Assembly: GCF_017696175.1 (NCBI RefSeq)
Contig: NZ_JAAORE010000003.1
Location: 434,001-498,000, forward strand
Length of the DNA stretch: 64,000 bases
Reading direction: 5' to 3'
Origin: Prochlorococcus marinus XMU1404
Lineage (GTDB): Bacteria; Cyanobacteriota; Cyanobacteriia; PCC-6307; Cyanobiaceae
A program made the position numbers and the translations under genes. Positions 9,097 to 17,481 of this stretch are shown here, piece after piece; within the stretch, counting starts at the first letter, position 1; every line of letters begins with the position of its first letter. Below the pieces are notes generated by a model, which did no database searches, was not told the origin of the DNA, and saw only the letters and a list, made by a program, of their open reading frames with translations.

Positions 9097-10125
9097 ATGT
9101 TCAAAGAACCTCCTAAAAGCTCGAGAGAAAAAACTAAAAATCTCTTATTAACTCTACAAGACAAAATTTGTACGGGCCTTGAAAATATAGATGGCAAAGG
9201 AAAATTTATCGAAGAGTCTTGGCTAAGAGACGAAGGTGGTGGTGGAAGATCAAGAGTATTAAAAAACGGTTCAATTTTTGAGCAAGCAGGAGTAAATTTT
9301 TCTGAAGTATATGGGAAAGAGTTGCCTCAATCAATAATCTCTCAGAGGCCCGAAGCTAAAGGTCATGAATGGTTTGCTACAGGTACTTCTATGGTATTGC
9401 ATCCTAAGAATCCCTATATTCCTACAGTTCATCTAAATTATCGTTATTTCGAAGCTGGTCCTGTTTGGTGGTTTGGTGGAGGTGCAGACTTAACCCCTTT
9501 TTATCCTTATCTTTCTGATGTGAGGAATTTTCATAAAGAGCATAAAAAAGCTTGTGAGAAAGTTGATAAAGATTTGCATAAAGTTTTCAAACCATGGTGT
9601 GATGAATATTTTTTCTTGAAGCATAGAAATGAATCTAGAGGCATAGGAGGTATTTTTTATGATTATCAAGATGGTTCAGGCAATATCTATAGAGGAAATA
9701 ATCAAAATGGAGAGGCATCAAAAGCTTCAGAAAATATTGGCAAAACTAATTTAAACTGGGATAATTTATTTTCTTTAGCGGAAAACTGTGGGCAAGCATT
9801 CCTACCCTCTTATCTACCAATTGTTGAACACAGAGCTTCTCAAAAATATACTTCTCATGAAAGAGAATTCCAGTTATATCGAAGAGGTAGATATGTCGAA
9901 TTCAATTTAGTTTGGGATAGAGGGACGATTTTTGGACTACAAACAAATGGTAGAACTGAATCTATATTAATGTCCTTACCGCCTTTAGCTAGATGGGAAT
10001 ATGGATATAAACCTAAAAAGGGTTCTCGAGAGGAGTTTCTCACATCAATTTTTACAAAACCCCAAGATTGGTTAAATGATAAAGAGCTCGAGAAATTCTG
10101 TATAGATAATAATATTTTTAATTAA
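9097..10125 (+). CDS. hemF: Oxygen-dependent coproporphyrinogen III oxidase
   Basis: Oxidatively decarboxylates coproporphyrinogen III to protoporphyrinogen IX, feeding both heme and (divinyl) chlorophyll synthesis. The 342-aa protein shows the family blocks [20 protein letters not shown], the substrate-site [10 protein letters not shown] and [24 protein letters not shown], and the C-terminal [15 protein letters not shown] with [18 protein letters not shown]. The heme made here is also the substrate of the heme oxygenase at 19 kb. It is transcribed divergently from mrp through a shared dyad promoter region. The oxygen-independent HemN is not in the window. Confidence 0.97.
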   Translation: MFKEPPKSSREKTKNLLLTLQDKICTGLENIDGKGKFIEESWLRDEGGGGRSRVLKNGSIFEQAGVNFSEVYGKELPQSIISQRPEAKGHEWFATGTSMVLHPKNPYIPTVHLNYRYFEAGPVWWFGGGADLTPFYPYLSDVRNFHKEHKKACEKVDKDLHKVFKPWCDEYFFLKHRNESRGIGGIFYDYQDGSGNIYRGNNQNGEASKASENIGKTNLNWDNLFSLAENCGQAFLPSYLPIVEHRASQKYTSHEREFQLYRRGRYVEFNLVWDRGTIFGLQTNGRTESILMSLPPLARWEYGYKPKKGSREEFLTSIFTKPQDWLNDKELEKFCIDNNIFN

Positions 10126-10153
10126 AAATCATCGAATAATTTTTTAAAGTATC

Positions 10154-10711
10154 TTAAATAGGTGTTTTAAATAAAGAACCGTCACTTTTCAATTGAAGTT
10201 TTTCGCCAAGTTCATTTTCTAAAGAGATTAATTCATCCCTATGAGCTCTTAGTCTCATGAAAGTTGAATCATTTTCGTTTTCGTTGATCAACCTTAATTC
10301 AAATTTCTCCTCTCTTGCTGATTTTTTAAAATAAACAATTCCAGACAAAGGGCCACCAATTAATCCCAAAAGAATAGGCCACCAACCTAATTCAGGATAT
10401 ATTTGAATAATTACTAATCCCAAAGCACAAGAACCAAAACCGCCAAGAAAACCTAAAAAAATTGCTAAAAATTTACTAGAAATAACTTGACCCTTGAATA
10501 TTAAAATTCTTTGTTCAAAATCTCCTCCTGTTTGCTTCCATCCCCTCAAATTAAGCCATTCACATAAACCATTTAAAACCTTAACTGGCTGCTGAGAAGA
10601 TGAAATCTCAACGATGGTTGTTCTATCTTTACTCGAAGCCTTAAGAAAAAAAAATAATCCTATGGCCAAGAGAATTGTTAGCAATAATGTTGAATTTAAG
10701 GAATAGGACAT
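10154..10711 (-). CDS. Membrane protein resembling cytochrome b6f cofactor assembly CCB2/CCB4
   Basis: A 185-aa protein with an N-terminal membrane segment (about 8-24) followed by KASSKDRTTIVE, a soluble stretch with LCEWLNLRGWKQ (48-59), two more hydrophobic segments (about 80-105 and 108-126), and a polar C-terminal tail. This layout and the F(L/I)(R/K)AS-KDR motif recall the CCB2/CCB4 family, which helps attach heme ci covalently to cytochrome b6. The assignment is from memory of the family and is tentative; otherwise it is a conserved cyanobacterial membrane protein of unknown role. Convergent with hemF and divergent from the RNase D-like gene. Confidence 0.6.
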   Translation of the reverse strand: MSYSLNSTLLLTILLAIGLFFFLKASSKDRTTIVEISSSQQPVKVLNGLCEWLNLRGWKQTGGDFEQRILIFKGQVISSKFLAIFLGFLGGFGSCALGLVIIQIYPELGWWPILLGLIGGPLSGIVYFKKSAREEKFELRLINENENDSTFMRLRAHRDELISLENELGEKLQLKSDGSLFKTPI

Positions 10712-10761
10712 TAAATAAATTTTTTCTAGAAACCCGAGAATAAAAATTAAAGTTACATCAT

Positions 10762-10769
10762 ATTATAAT
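10762..10769. promoter_or_regulatory. Candidate shared -10 core, ATTATAAT
   Basis: The self-complementary octamer holds TATAAT on both strands (plus 10764-10769; minus 10767-10762) in the 164-nt spacer between two divergent genes. It would give leaders of about 45 nt leftward and 100 nt rightward. A second small palindrome, AGAATTATTCT, follows at 10775-10785. Confidence 0.35.
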
Positions 10770-10875
10770 TTTTGAGAATTATTCTGTAAAATATTTTTAT
10801 TAGATGAAAATTCTTAATTAAATAAAATCTTAAGTAATATTCTAAATATTAAATTATTACGGATACTTTTTAAAA

Positions 10876-11511
10876 ATGACTATTGAAAATAAAAATATTG
10901 ATCTTCTTTATAGCGATTTAACAGCAGATTTATACAATCTTTATAAAAAATCATCCTACCTAGCTATTGACACTGAAGCAATGGGTTTAATTCATGGAAG
11001 AGATAGACTCTGTTTAGTACAAATATGCAATGAATTCAAAAAAACATCTTGTATAAAAATCGAACTTAATACTTCTTCTTCGCCTCATTTAAAAGCACTT
11101 CTTGAAGATGACAAAATTACTAAAATATTTCACTATGCGAGATTTGATGTAGCAGCTCTAAAATGCAATCTTAAAATTAATACAAAAAATATTTTTTGTA
11201 CAAAAATTGCTAGTAAGTTGGCAAGAACTTATACAAACAAACACGGTTTAAAGGATTTAATTAATGAATTGTTAGGTATAGAACTGGACAAAAGCTCACA
11301 AAGTAGTGACTGGGGTAGCAACGAAGATTTAACAAAAGATCAATTAGATTATGCAGCAAATGATGTTAGATATTTAATTGAAGCTATGCATAAATTAAAG
11401 GTTATCTTAGAAAGAGAGAATAGATATGAATTAGCTCAAAAATGTTTCGAAACAGTTTCTGTACATGCTGATTTAGACATACTTAAATTTTCAAATATAT
11501 TTGAACATTAA
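10876..11511 (+). CDS. rnd: Ribonuclease D-like 3'-5' exonuclease
   Basis: DEDD-type exonuclease, probably acting on structured RNA or tRNA 3' ends. The 211-aa protein contains YLAIDTEAMGL (Exo I, DTE), FHYARFDVAAL (Exo II, with the catalytic Asp) and LDYAANDVRYL (Exo III, YxxxD), which are the acid residues of the two-metal site. It is about 160 residues shorter than E. coli RNase D and has no HRDC RNA-binding domains, so it is the short cyanobacterial/alphaproteobacterial form. It ends 3 nt before a convergent small gene. Confidence 0.88.
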   Translation: MTIENKNIDLLYSDLTADLYNLYKKSSYLAIDTEAMGLIHGRDRLCLVQICNEFKKTSCIKIELNTSSSPHLKALLEDDKITKIFHYARFDVAALKCNLKINTKNIFCTKIASKLARTYTNKHGLKDLINELLGIELDKSSQSSDWGSNEDLTKDQLDYAANDVRYLIEAMHKLKVILERENRYELAQKCFETVSVHADLDILKFSNIFEH

Positions 11512-11514
11512 AAA

Positions 11515-11781
11515 TCAATCTTCAGTTAAAAAATTATCTTCACCATCAAGAGTTTCCATAAGCTTATCAAGTATTCTTGAAGAACTTAATTTATCTCCAT
11601 CATTTTTCTCACAAATTTTTAAGACATTTTGCGCAACTTGTATTTTTTCTTGAATAGTTTTCGAACCTTCTTTTGCAATTTGAATTTCTACTTTCTTTTT
11701 AGCAGAGGATAAGCTTATACTCATAAGTTTTGCAATCTCTGCACAAATTTTTAGATATTGCCGATCATTTATTGGATACAT
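11515..11781 (-). CDS. Conserved small helical protein of unknown function
   Basis: An 88-aa soluble, lysine- and glutamate-rich protein predicted to be mostly helical. It begins MYPINDRQYLKICAEIAKLM and ends in an acidic tail (LDGEDNFLTED). I do not recognise the family. It lies 35 nt downstream of the LpxB-related gene on the same strand and ends 3 nt from the convergent RNase D-like gene. Codon use resembles its neighbours and the reading frame fills the gap between them, which supports it being real. Confidence 0.6.
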   Translation of the reverse strand: MYPINDRQYLKICAEIAKLMSISLSSAKKKVEIQIAKEGSKTIQEKIQVAQNVLKICEKNDGDKLSSSRILDKLMETLDGEDNFLTED

Positions 11782-11816
11782 AAAAGAATTAATAATTAAT
11801 AAGTTAGTGCCATTTA

Positions 11817-13046
11817 CTAAGATAACAAATTAAGGTTTATCGCATCTACGATTTTCTTACTTGCTCCCGATTCCCCCATTCTTTTTTTTCCAATTTTTGC
11901 TTGTTCTAACCTATCAACTTTTCCTTTCAAAAGTAAACTTAAACGTTTTAAAAGAATTTTTTTGTTCTTGCAAACCAACACACTGCCTCCTAATAATCTT
12001 GATTGCCTTTTTGCAAATGATTTTGTAAATTGTGGTCCAGGTCCCGGTAGAGAAAGAGATGGAATTCCAAGACCAGCAATTTGCTCTGTAGCAGTTCCTG
12101 CATTAGAAAGGCCAACCTCTGCCATATTGGCCCATGAATTGAATTTACCTTTTCCAATCACTACATATTGATCTTTTTTTTTCCATACTGAATCTTCATC
12201 AATTAGAAATTTAACTTTACTCTGTTTTATAAAACCATATTTGTTTAAATAACTTTGAATTTGAATCACATTCGCATTAATGCTCAAAGGCAAAAGTATT
12301 ACCAAATCCTTTGATAAATGAAAATCTTGCAAACAATTCAGAAAATTATCAAGATTCTTGAGAGCTTCAGGGTATCTACTTCCAACTAATAAAATAATCC
12401 TTTTAAAAGAAATAATATTTGATATCTTCTCGTTTGTTGCATTAACAAAATCCATCATTGGATTACCCAAGTATTTTGCATCAATATTTTTTCTATTTAA
12501 ATTATTAGCTGTAATTTTATCTCTCATAATTAAATTTTTACATCTTGGAGATTTCATTAAAAACATTTCCCATAGATCCCATTCAGAACCTTTCAACTTA
12601 TGATAAAAATCGCTTAAATCCCAACCTGGGCCACTACTCCAAGTATGATCACTTTTGGGAGTTCCAATAAAACTAAATTCGCATTCTGAACTCCAAGCGT
12701 AAAGTAATGGCAAGAAATCTCCTACTGCAATAATTTTGCAATTATGTTTTGACTTCTTTCTTACAATTAGAAAATTTCTTAAATTATCGATTAAAAATCC
12801 TGCAAACAAATCAAGCACAAATCCCTTCAGACTTTGATTACTAAAACCTCCACTAGGCAGCTCTTTTAAAAATCCTATTTTACGAAAATTCTTTGATTTT
12901 ATGGAATTAAATACATCTCCATTTCCTACTAACGGTAAAACTTCAATATTTTTATTTTTTATTTTTTTCAGTAATCTTTTTATTATTTCCGATGCTATTA
13001 CATCTTCTCCATGACCATTGCATATAATTAATAGAGAATGAGACAC
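11817..13046 (-). CDS. Lipid-A-disaccharide synthase-related protein (glycosyltransferase B fold)
   Basis: Cyanobacterial relative of LpxB, a GT-B glycosyltransferase; the true substrate is unknown. I start it at GTG 13046 (VSHSLLIICNGHGEDVIA), giving 409 aa. The open frame continues upstream to 13235, but residues in that extension (APRFELGIKDLQSSALPLG) are the antisense of tRNA-Cys and cannot be a genuine N-terminus. Motifs include the N-terminal SNGHGED-like ICNGHGED, FIGTPKSD, YLGNPMMDF near the middle, LLVGSRYPEA, and the GT-B donor-site block LSNAGTATEQIAGLGIPSL with LPGPGPQFTKSFAKRQ. It would reach the membrane peripherally. Confidence 0.85.
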   Translation of the reverse strand: MSHSLLIICNGHGEDVIASEIIKRLLKKIKNKNIEVLPLVGNGDVFNSIKSKNFRKIGFLKELPSGGFSNQSLKGFVLDLFAGFLIDNLRNFLIVRKKSKHNCKIIAVGDFLPLLYAWSSECEFSFIGTPKSDHTWSSGPGWDLSDFYHKLKGSEWDLWEMFLMKSPRCKNLIMRDKITANNLNRKNIDAKYLGNPMMDFVNATNEKISNIISFKRIILLVGSRYPEALKNLDNFLNCLQDFHLSKDLVILLPLSINANVIQIQSYLNKYGFIKQSKVKFLIDEDSVWKKKDQYVVIGKGKFNSWANMAEVGLSNAGTATEQIAGLGIPSLSLPGPGPQFTKSFAKRQSRLLGGSVLVCKNKKILLKRLSLLLKGKVDRLEQAKIGKKRMGESGASKKIVDAINLNLLS

Positions 13047-13088
13047 CTTACTGTTAAGATCATAAAAAGACTTAATCGAATCTTTCTC

Positions 13089-13159
13089 GGCGGCATGGCC
13101 AAGTGGTAAGGCAGAGGATTGCAAATCCTTTATCCCCAGTTCGAATCTGGGTGCCGCCT
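13089..13159 (+). tRNA. tRNA-Cys (GCA)
   Basis: A 71-nt cloverleaf: acceptor GGCGGCA pairs with TGCCGCC, D-stem GCC/GGC, anticodon stem GAGGA/TCCTT around loop TTGCAAA (anticodon GCA), T-stem CCCAG/CTGGG around TTCGAAT, discriminator T. CCA is not encoded. A T-rich stretch (TTTAATTTTTTT) follows directly and may end transcription. Confidence 0.97.
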
Positions 13160-13368
13160 TCTTTAATTTTTTTACGCATTTAATTATGAAGTTTTCGAAG
13201 AACTTCAATTTCAAATGAAGGATATCAAGTTTCAATTACTTATAGCCATATAGAAAAATAATCTTTTTTTATTATTGATAAATAATACCTTATATTCATT
13301 AATAATTAAAATTAAAGGGATTTATTAATTATTTTCATCAGATTATTTGTATCTAAATTTGAATTATT

Positions 13369-13536
13369 TTAGTAATCATTATCTGCTACACACATTCCTA
13401 AACATCTAACACCATTTGATGCAGTCCTTTTGCAATGATTACATAAAATTGGATCTTTCTCTGAAGTAAGGTTAATTTTTGAATTATTTTGGTCTTTAAA
13501 ACTTATTAACTCTTGTGTTGAATCAAATAGAGTCAT
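13369..13536 (-). CDS. Small four-cysteine protein, putative zinc binder
   Basis: A 55-aa protein starting at ATG 13536 (MTLFDSTQEL), with C-terminal CNHCKRTASNGVRCLGMC, a CxxC-x9-CxxxC arrangement that could bind zinc. The frame can be extended 15 codons upstream, but that would lie mostly inside the preceding gene. With the chosen start it overlaps the end of that gene by 14 nt, which suggests coupled translation. I do not recognise the family. The cysteine spacing argues against a chance open frame. Confidence 0.5.
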   Translation of the reverse strand: MTLFDSTQELISFKDQNNSKINLTSEKDPILCNHCKRTASNGVRCLGMCVADNDY

Positions 13537-14167
13537 TCTTGGAATCATCACTTGAATCGATACTAACAACAAGTGAAGCATTTATGTTGGAAGAGGGTAT
13601 ATCCATAATTTTTACAGTTTCTTTAGGCTCATCAATAACTTTATTTTCTTCAGTACTCTCATCAACTGCACAAGCTTCAAGTGCCTCTCGAAGTAGTGAA
13701 TCAAAAGTTGCTCCAGGCAATCTATGTCTAGCAACCTCAAGAAAAGTTCTTGGTAAAGATTCAGATGCAGCATCTCGTAAAGCAGGATTATTCTTTCTAT
13801 GTTCTTGTTCTTCTTCTATTGATTTAATAAACCTCAGTGTGACATCTCTTTTGGTAGAGGCTTTTATCAGCGTATCGTTTTCAGGATTACTAACATTAGG
13901 TTCATTTTCAAGATCACTAAGTCTTTTTTCCAAACTATTTAAAACTTCATTAGCTTCCTTACTAATATGGGCTAATTGACCATCGGACAAATTAGGCAAA
14001 TCAGCGACAAAAACTTTCCCATGATCCCTTAGTGTCAAGAAAGTTGGTCTTGGGCCTTGAGCCTGTCTACCAAATGATTCAGAATTATTACCTATTGGTC
14101 TTTTTGGAGGTGTAGGGCCAGCGGAACTACGTCTACGTGTAATTCTTTGATTATTTGCAAAGGGCAT
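13523..14167 (-). CDS. Conserved cyanobacterial protein of unknown function
   Basis: A 214-aa soluble protein. The first 45 residues are basic and low-complexity (RRRSSAGPTPPKRPIG). Then TFLTLRDHGKVFVADLPNLS leads into a helical, probably coiled-coil section (LSDGQLAHISKEANEVLNSL and on to about residue 130), and PRTFLEVARHRLPGATFDSL is the best-conserved-looking part. The C-terminus is acidic and serine-rich. No function can be given. A consensus TATAAT sits 57 nt upstream. The tail overlaps the small Cys4 protein gene. Confidence 0.7.
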   Translation of the reverse strand: MPFANNQRITRRRSSAGPTPPKRPIGNNSESFGRQAQGPRPTFLTLRDHGKVFVADLPNLSDGQLAHISKEANEVLNSLEKRLSDLENEPNVSNPENDTLIKASTKRDVTLRFIKSIEEEQEHRKNNPALRDAASESLPRTFLEVARHRLPGATFDSLLREALEACAVDESTEENKVIDEPKETVKIMDIPSSNINASLVVSIDSSDDSKNDSI

Positions 14168-14223
14168 TGAATAAAGGTTAAATCTTAATACTTAAACTTC
14201 CGATATAATTCGGCGGTGATTTT

Positions 14224-14229
14224 ATTATA
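14224..14229 (-). promoter_or_regulatory. Candidate -10 element (TATAAT)
   Basis: A consensus TATAAT on the minus strand, 57 nt upstream of the 214-aa gene, in a spacer that also receives the end of purM. No convincing -35 is visible. Confidence 0.35.
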
Positions 14230-14298
14230 TTACACCTAACTTTTTCATTTGGGTATAAAAAATAATTTTTAAAACTCATTTAAAAAAGATAAAAAAAT

Positions 14299-15342
14299 TT
14301 AAGTTAAAATTTCTGGCAAAAATTTACTAATTGTTGAATCATTTTTTCGAACTATCTTTCCAATTTCCCAACTATCTATGTCATGATCTTTACAGATACT
14401 TAATACCGCGTCCCTAAATTGTTTATCAATAATTAAACAAAATCCGACTCCAAGATTGAAAGTATTCCAAAAATCTTTTTCAGGAATCATTCCTTTATCT
14501 TTTAAGAATTTAAATAAAGTAGGTATTTCCCAAGAATTAGTATTGATGTAAGGAATAAAATCAGAAGGAATACATCTTGGTAAATTTTCTGGAATTCCGC
14601 CTCCAGTAATATGAGACATTGCTTTAATTTCTATATTCTCAGATAACATTTGATTAATAACATTATTGTAAATTTTTGTAGGTTTCAATAACTCATCATA
14701 AAAATTTAAATGAGAAACTTTTTCAAATTCTTTATCTATTTGATTATTGTTTTGAATAATTTTTCTTACTAAACTAAAGCCGTTACTATGCACTCCATTA
14801 CTTTTTAAGGCAATTATTAAGTCATTTTCAGATACTTTTTTTCCATTAATAAGCTTATCTTCATCAACTATTCCAACACAAAATCCTGCAAGATCATACT
14901 TATTTTTTGAATAAAATCCAGGCATTTCAGCAGTTTCTCCGCCAAGTAATGAACAGTTATTTTCTCCGCAGCCATGTGAAATTCCTTGAACTACCTGCAA
15001 TAACTGTTTCTTATCGAGTTTACCAGTGGCAATATAATCCAGAAAAAATAAAGGTTTTGCACCACTAGTAATGATATCGTTCATGCACATAGCAACTAAA
15101 TCAATACCAACCTCAAAGTGAAAGTTCTTACTTTGGGCTAATTCTAATTTTGTTCCAACACCATCAGTTCCTGAAACAAGAACTGGTTTTTTAAAACTAT
15201 CGATAGGAATTCTAAACAAACCTCCGAACCCACCAATACCCTCAATCACATTAGATGTATGAGTTCCTTCAACTGCCTGTTTAATTTCGGAAACAAATTC
15301 TCGTCCAGCTTCTATATCAACACCTGATGTTTTGTAATCCAT
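14299..15342 (-). CDS. purM: Phosphoribosylformylglycinamidine cyclo-ligase (AIR synthetase)
   Basis: Closes FGAM to AIR with ATP in de novo purine synthesis. The 347-aa length is normal. It begins MDYKTSGVDIEAGREFV and has the family blocks GIGGFGGLFRIP, VSGTDGVGTKLELA, DLVAMCMNDI, LLGGETAEMPGFY (ATP/phosphate binding), DLAGFCVGIV, LKSNGVHSNGFSLVR, HITGGGIPENLPRC and NLGVGFCLI. It is transcribed divergently from panC/cmk across 98 nt. Other pur genes are not in the window. Confidence 0.97.
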   Translation of the reverse strand: MDYKTSGVDIEAGREFVSEIKQAVEGTHTSNVIEGIGGFGGLFRIPIDSFKKPVLVSGTDGVGTKLELAQSKNFHFEVGIDLVAMCMNDIITSGAKPLFFLDYIATGKLDKKQLLQVVQGISHGCGENNCSLLGGETAEMPGFYSKNKYDLAGFCVGIVDEDKLINGKKVSENDLIIALKSNGVHSNGFSLVRKIIQNNNQIDKEFEKVSHLNFYDELLKPTKIYNNVINQMLSENIEIKAMSHITGGGIPENLPRCIPSDFIPYINTNSWEIPTLFKFLKDKGMIPEKDFWNTFNLGVGFCLIIDKQFRDAVLSICKDHDIDSWEIGKIVRKNDSTISKFLPEILT

Positions 15343-15365
15343 GAAATAAAAATGATAGACTTTCC

Positions 15366-15373
15366 CTATATAG
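15366..15373. promoter_or_regulatory. Candidate symmetric -10 core, CTATATAG
   Basis: A perfect 8-bp palindrome in the purM/panC-cmk spacer gives TATAG-type -10 words on both strands. The implied purM leader would be about 16 nt. Evidence is only position and sequence. Confidence 0.3.
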
Positions 15374-15440
15374 ATATTCCTCCTAAGATTGCTTTTGTCC
15401 AGTAATTATTTATCAAATAGATTTATTTTTTAAAAACAAA

Positions 15441-16973
15441 GTGAAGAAATTAATAATAAGGAAAACTGAAGAAATAGAAAATTGGAGGAGAAATATAAAT
15501 GGTGAAGTTAACTTCATTCCAACAATGGGTAATCTTCATAATGGACATATAAAACTGATATCAACAGCAAAAAATGACAATTCTAATGTTAATTTAGTAA
15601 GTATTTTTATTAATCCACTTCAATTTGATAACAAGTTAGATTTAGAGAATTACCCTAAAACAATTGATAATGATATAAAAATCTCCTTTTCAAATGGCGC
15701 AGATGCCATCTTCATCCCAAGTAATGAAGATATATATCCAGAGAAAAATAAAAATATTAAATTCCTAAAAGCACCAATTGAATTATCTTCTGCATTATGT
15801 GGATTAAATCGAATTGGGCATTTTGATGGGGTTTGTACAGTAGTTTATAGATTACTTAATCTCATCAAGCCAAAAAATCTTTACTTAGGAGAAAAAGATT
15901 GGCAACAACTTTTAATTTTAAAAAATCTTGTCCTAACAAAGAAATTAAATGTTGCTATTAAATCTATTCCTACACAAAGAGATTTTGATGGAATTCCTTT
16001 AAGTTCACGTAATGTACATTTATCAAAAAACGAAAGAAAATTGATTAGGTTTTTTTCAAGTGAGTTATTAGAAGCAAAAAAAAATTTTCAACAAGAAAAA
16101 AAGATCAATTTAAACGAAATAATTAAAAAGCTAACAGCAAAAAAAATTTCAATTGAATATTTAGAACATTTACACCCTCATACACTCCAAAAAGCAAGAT
16201 CTGAGGATAACATTTCGTTACTGGCTGGTGCGATAAGATGTGGAGATACAAGATTAATTGATCACGTTTTTCTAATGAAAAGAAAGCCGATTATTGCAAT
16301 TGATGGTCCTGCAGGATCAGGTAAAAGTACTGTAACAAAGTTAATAGCGAAGAAACTTAAACTTTTATATTTAGATACTGGAGCCATGTATAGGGCATTG
16401 AGTTGGCTTATGATAAAAGAAAGTATTGATTATACAAAAGAAAAAAAATTACATAAAGTTCTTAAAGATATATCTATTTTTTTCAAGTCGCATACAAATT
16501 CACATCAGGATGTTTATGTTAATAACTATTGTGTTACTGAAGAAATTAGGTCGCAAAAGATAAGTTCCATCGTTTCTAAAATTTCCTCAATAAAAGAAGT
16601 AAGAAAATTCTTAGTAGAAGAACAAAGAAAAATTGGAGAATCAGGCGGACTTGTAGCTGAGGGAAGAGATATAGGAACTACTGTTTTTCCTCATGCAGAA
16701 CTTAAAATATTTTTAACTGCTAGCATCGATGAAAGAGCAAAAAGAAGAAAATCTGATAAAAATAGTAAAGACTCACAAGAAATAGACCTTCATACATTAA
16801 AAGAACTTTTAAAGAAAAGAGATTTTGAAGATTCCAATAGGGAAATTTCACCTCTAATAAAAGCGAATGACGCAATAGAAATTATTACGGATGGATATTC
16901 TATCAATGAGGTAGTGGATAAAATTATTGATCTTTATAATGACAAGATTCCTAAAGAGACTGAGATCAAATAA
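15441..16973 (+). CDS. panC/cmk: Bifunctional pantoate-beta-alanine ligase / cytidylate kinase
   Basis: A 510-aa fusion typical of cyanobacteria. The N-terminal part (about 1-275) is PanC, which joins pantoate and beta-alanine using ATP: FIPTMGNLHNGHIKLI (25-40), LDTNYPK-like YPKTIDND, GHFDGVCTVV and LGEKDWQQL, with LSSRN near 190. The C-terminal part (about 280-510) is CMK, which phosphorylates CMP/dCMP: Walker A DGPAGSGKSTVTK near 289-300, YLDTGAMYRALSW, and VAEGRDIGTTVFP. The start codon is GTG at 15441. It ends 2 nt before the convergent phosphatase gene. So it feeds both coenzyme A and pyrimidine nucleotide pools. Confidence 0.96.
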   Translation: MKKLIIRKTEEIENWRRNINGEVNFIPTMGNLHNGHIKLISTAKNDNSNVNLVSIFINPLQFDNKLDLENYPKTIDNDIKISFSNGADAIFIPSNEDIYPEKNKNIKFLKAPIELSSALCGLNRIGHFDGVCTVVYRLLNLIKPKNLYLGEKDWQQLLILKNLVLTKKLNVAIKSIPTQRDFDGIPLSSRNVHLSKNERKLIRFFSSELLEAKKNFQQEKKINLNEIIKKLTAKKISIEYLEHLHPHTLQKARSEDNISLLAGAIRCGDTRLIDHVFLMKRKPIIAIDGPAGSGKSTVTKLIAKKLKLLYLDTGAMYRALSWLMIKESIDYTKEKKLHKVLKDISIFFKSHTNSHQDVYVNNYCVTEEIRSQKISSIVSKISSIKEVRKFLVEEQRKIGESGGLVAEGRDIGTTVFPHAELKIFLTASIDERAKRRKSDKNSKDSQEIDLHTLKELLKKRDFEDSNREISPLIKANDAIEIITDGYSINEVVDKIIDLYNDKIPKETEIK

Positions 16974-16975
16974 AT

Positions 16976-17449
16976 TCAAGAAATACTTTCCAAAAAACCG
17001 TTTACAGAGTCTTCTAAAATATCAAGGACATAATCGAAGCCCTCATCACCTCCAAAATATGGATCAGGAACTTCTTGCTCACTAAAAACTGATCTAAAAT
17101 CTTGTATTTTTTTAATTGATGCAAAGTCATTTGAAGCTGTTCTATTTTTAAGATCTTGAATATTTCTAAAATTTGAGTCATCCATCGCAAGAATATAGTT
17201 AAATTCGTCAAAATCTTTGCTCGTAATTTGACGAGCCCTGCTTAAGATATTTATATCTCTTCTTTCTGCCGCAATTCTCATCCTAGAGTCAGCTTTTTTT
17301 CCAATATGCCAACTCCCAGTTCCAGCAGAATCTACAATAAAGCCATCGGTTAATCTCTTCCTTTCAAGTAGACATTTAAAGATAGCTTCTGCTGCAGGAG
17401 ACCTACAAATATTTCCCAAACATACAAAAAGAACAGAAATTTTTTTCAT
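16976..17449 (-). CDS. Low-molecular-weight protein-tyrosine-phosphatase
   Basis: A 157-aa phosphatase with the CX5R signature CLGNICRS (10-17) near the N-terminus and the general-acid DPYFGG (Asp about 129). The family dephosphorylates tyrosine residues and, in bacteria, often opposes BY-kinases controlling polysaccharide export; no kinase is adjacent here. It lies 32 nt upstream of nothing on its own strand except the pebB 3' side, so it is probably a separate or read-through unit downstream of ho1-pebA-pebB. Confidence 0.92.
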   Translation of the reverse strand: MKKISVLFVCLGNICRSPAAEAIFKCLLERKRLTDGFIVDSAGTGSWHIGKKADSRMRIAAERRDINILSRARQITSKDFDEFNYILAMDDSNFRNIQDLKNRTASNDFASIKKIQDFRSVFSEQEVPDPYFGGDEGFDYVLDILEDSVNGFLESIS

Positions 17450-17481
17450 ATGAATTCAAATTTTTATAAATTATAAGACTT

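Noticed and set aside
9003-9197. Open frame on the minus strand over the hemF start
   Set aside because: It covers the dyad promoter and the antisense of the hemF N-terminus; no recognisable motif.
13188-13206. GAAGTT/AACTTC hairpin downstream of tRNA-Cys
   Set aside because: It has no U-run after it, and the T-rich tract right behind the tRNA is a better end; a 6-bp stem is expected by chance here.
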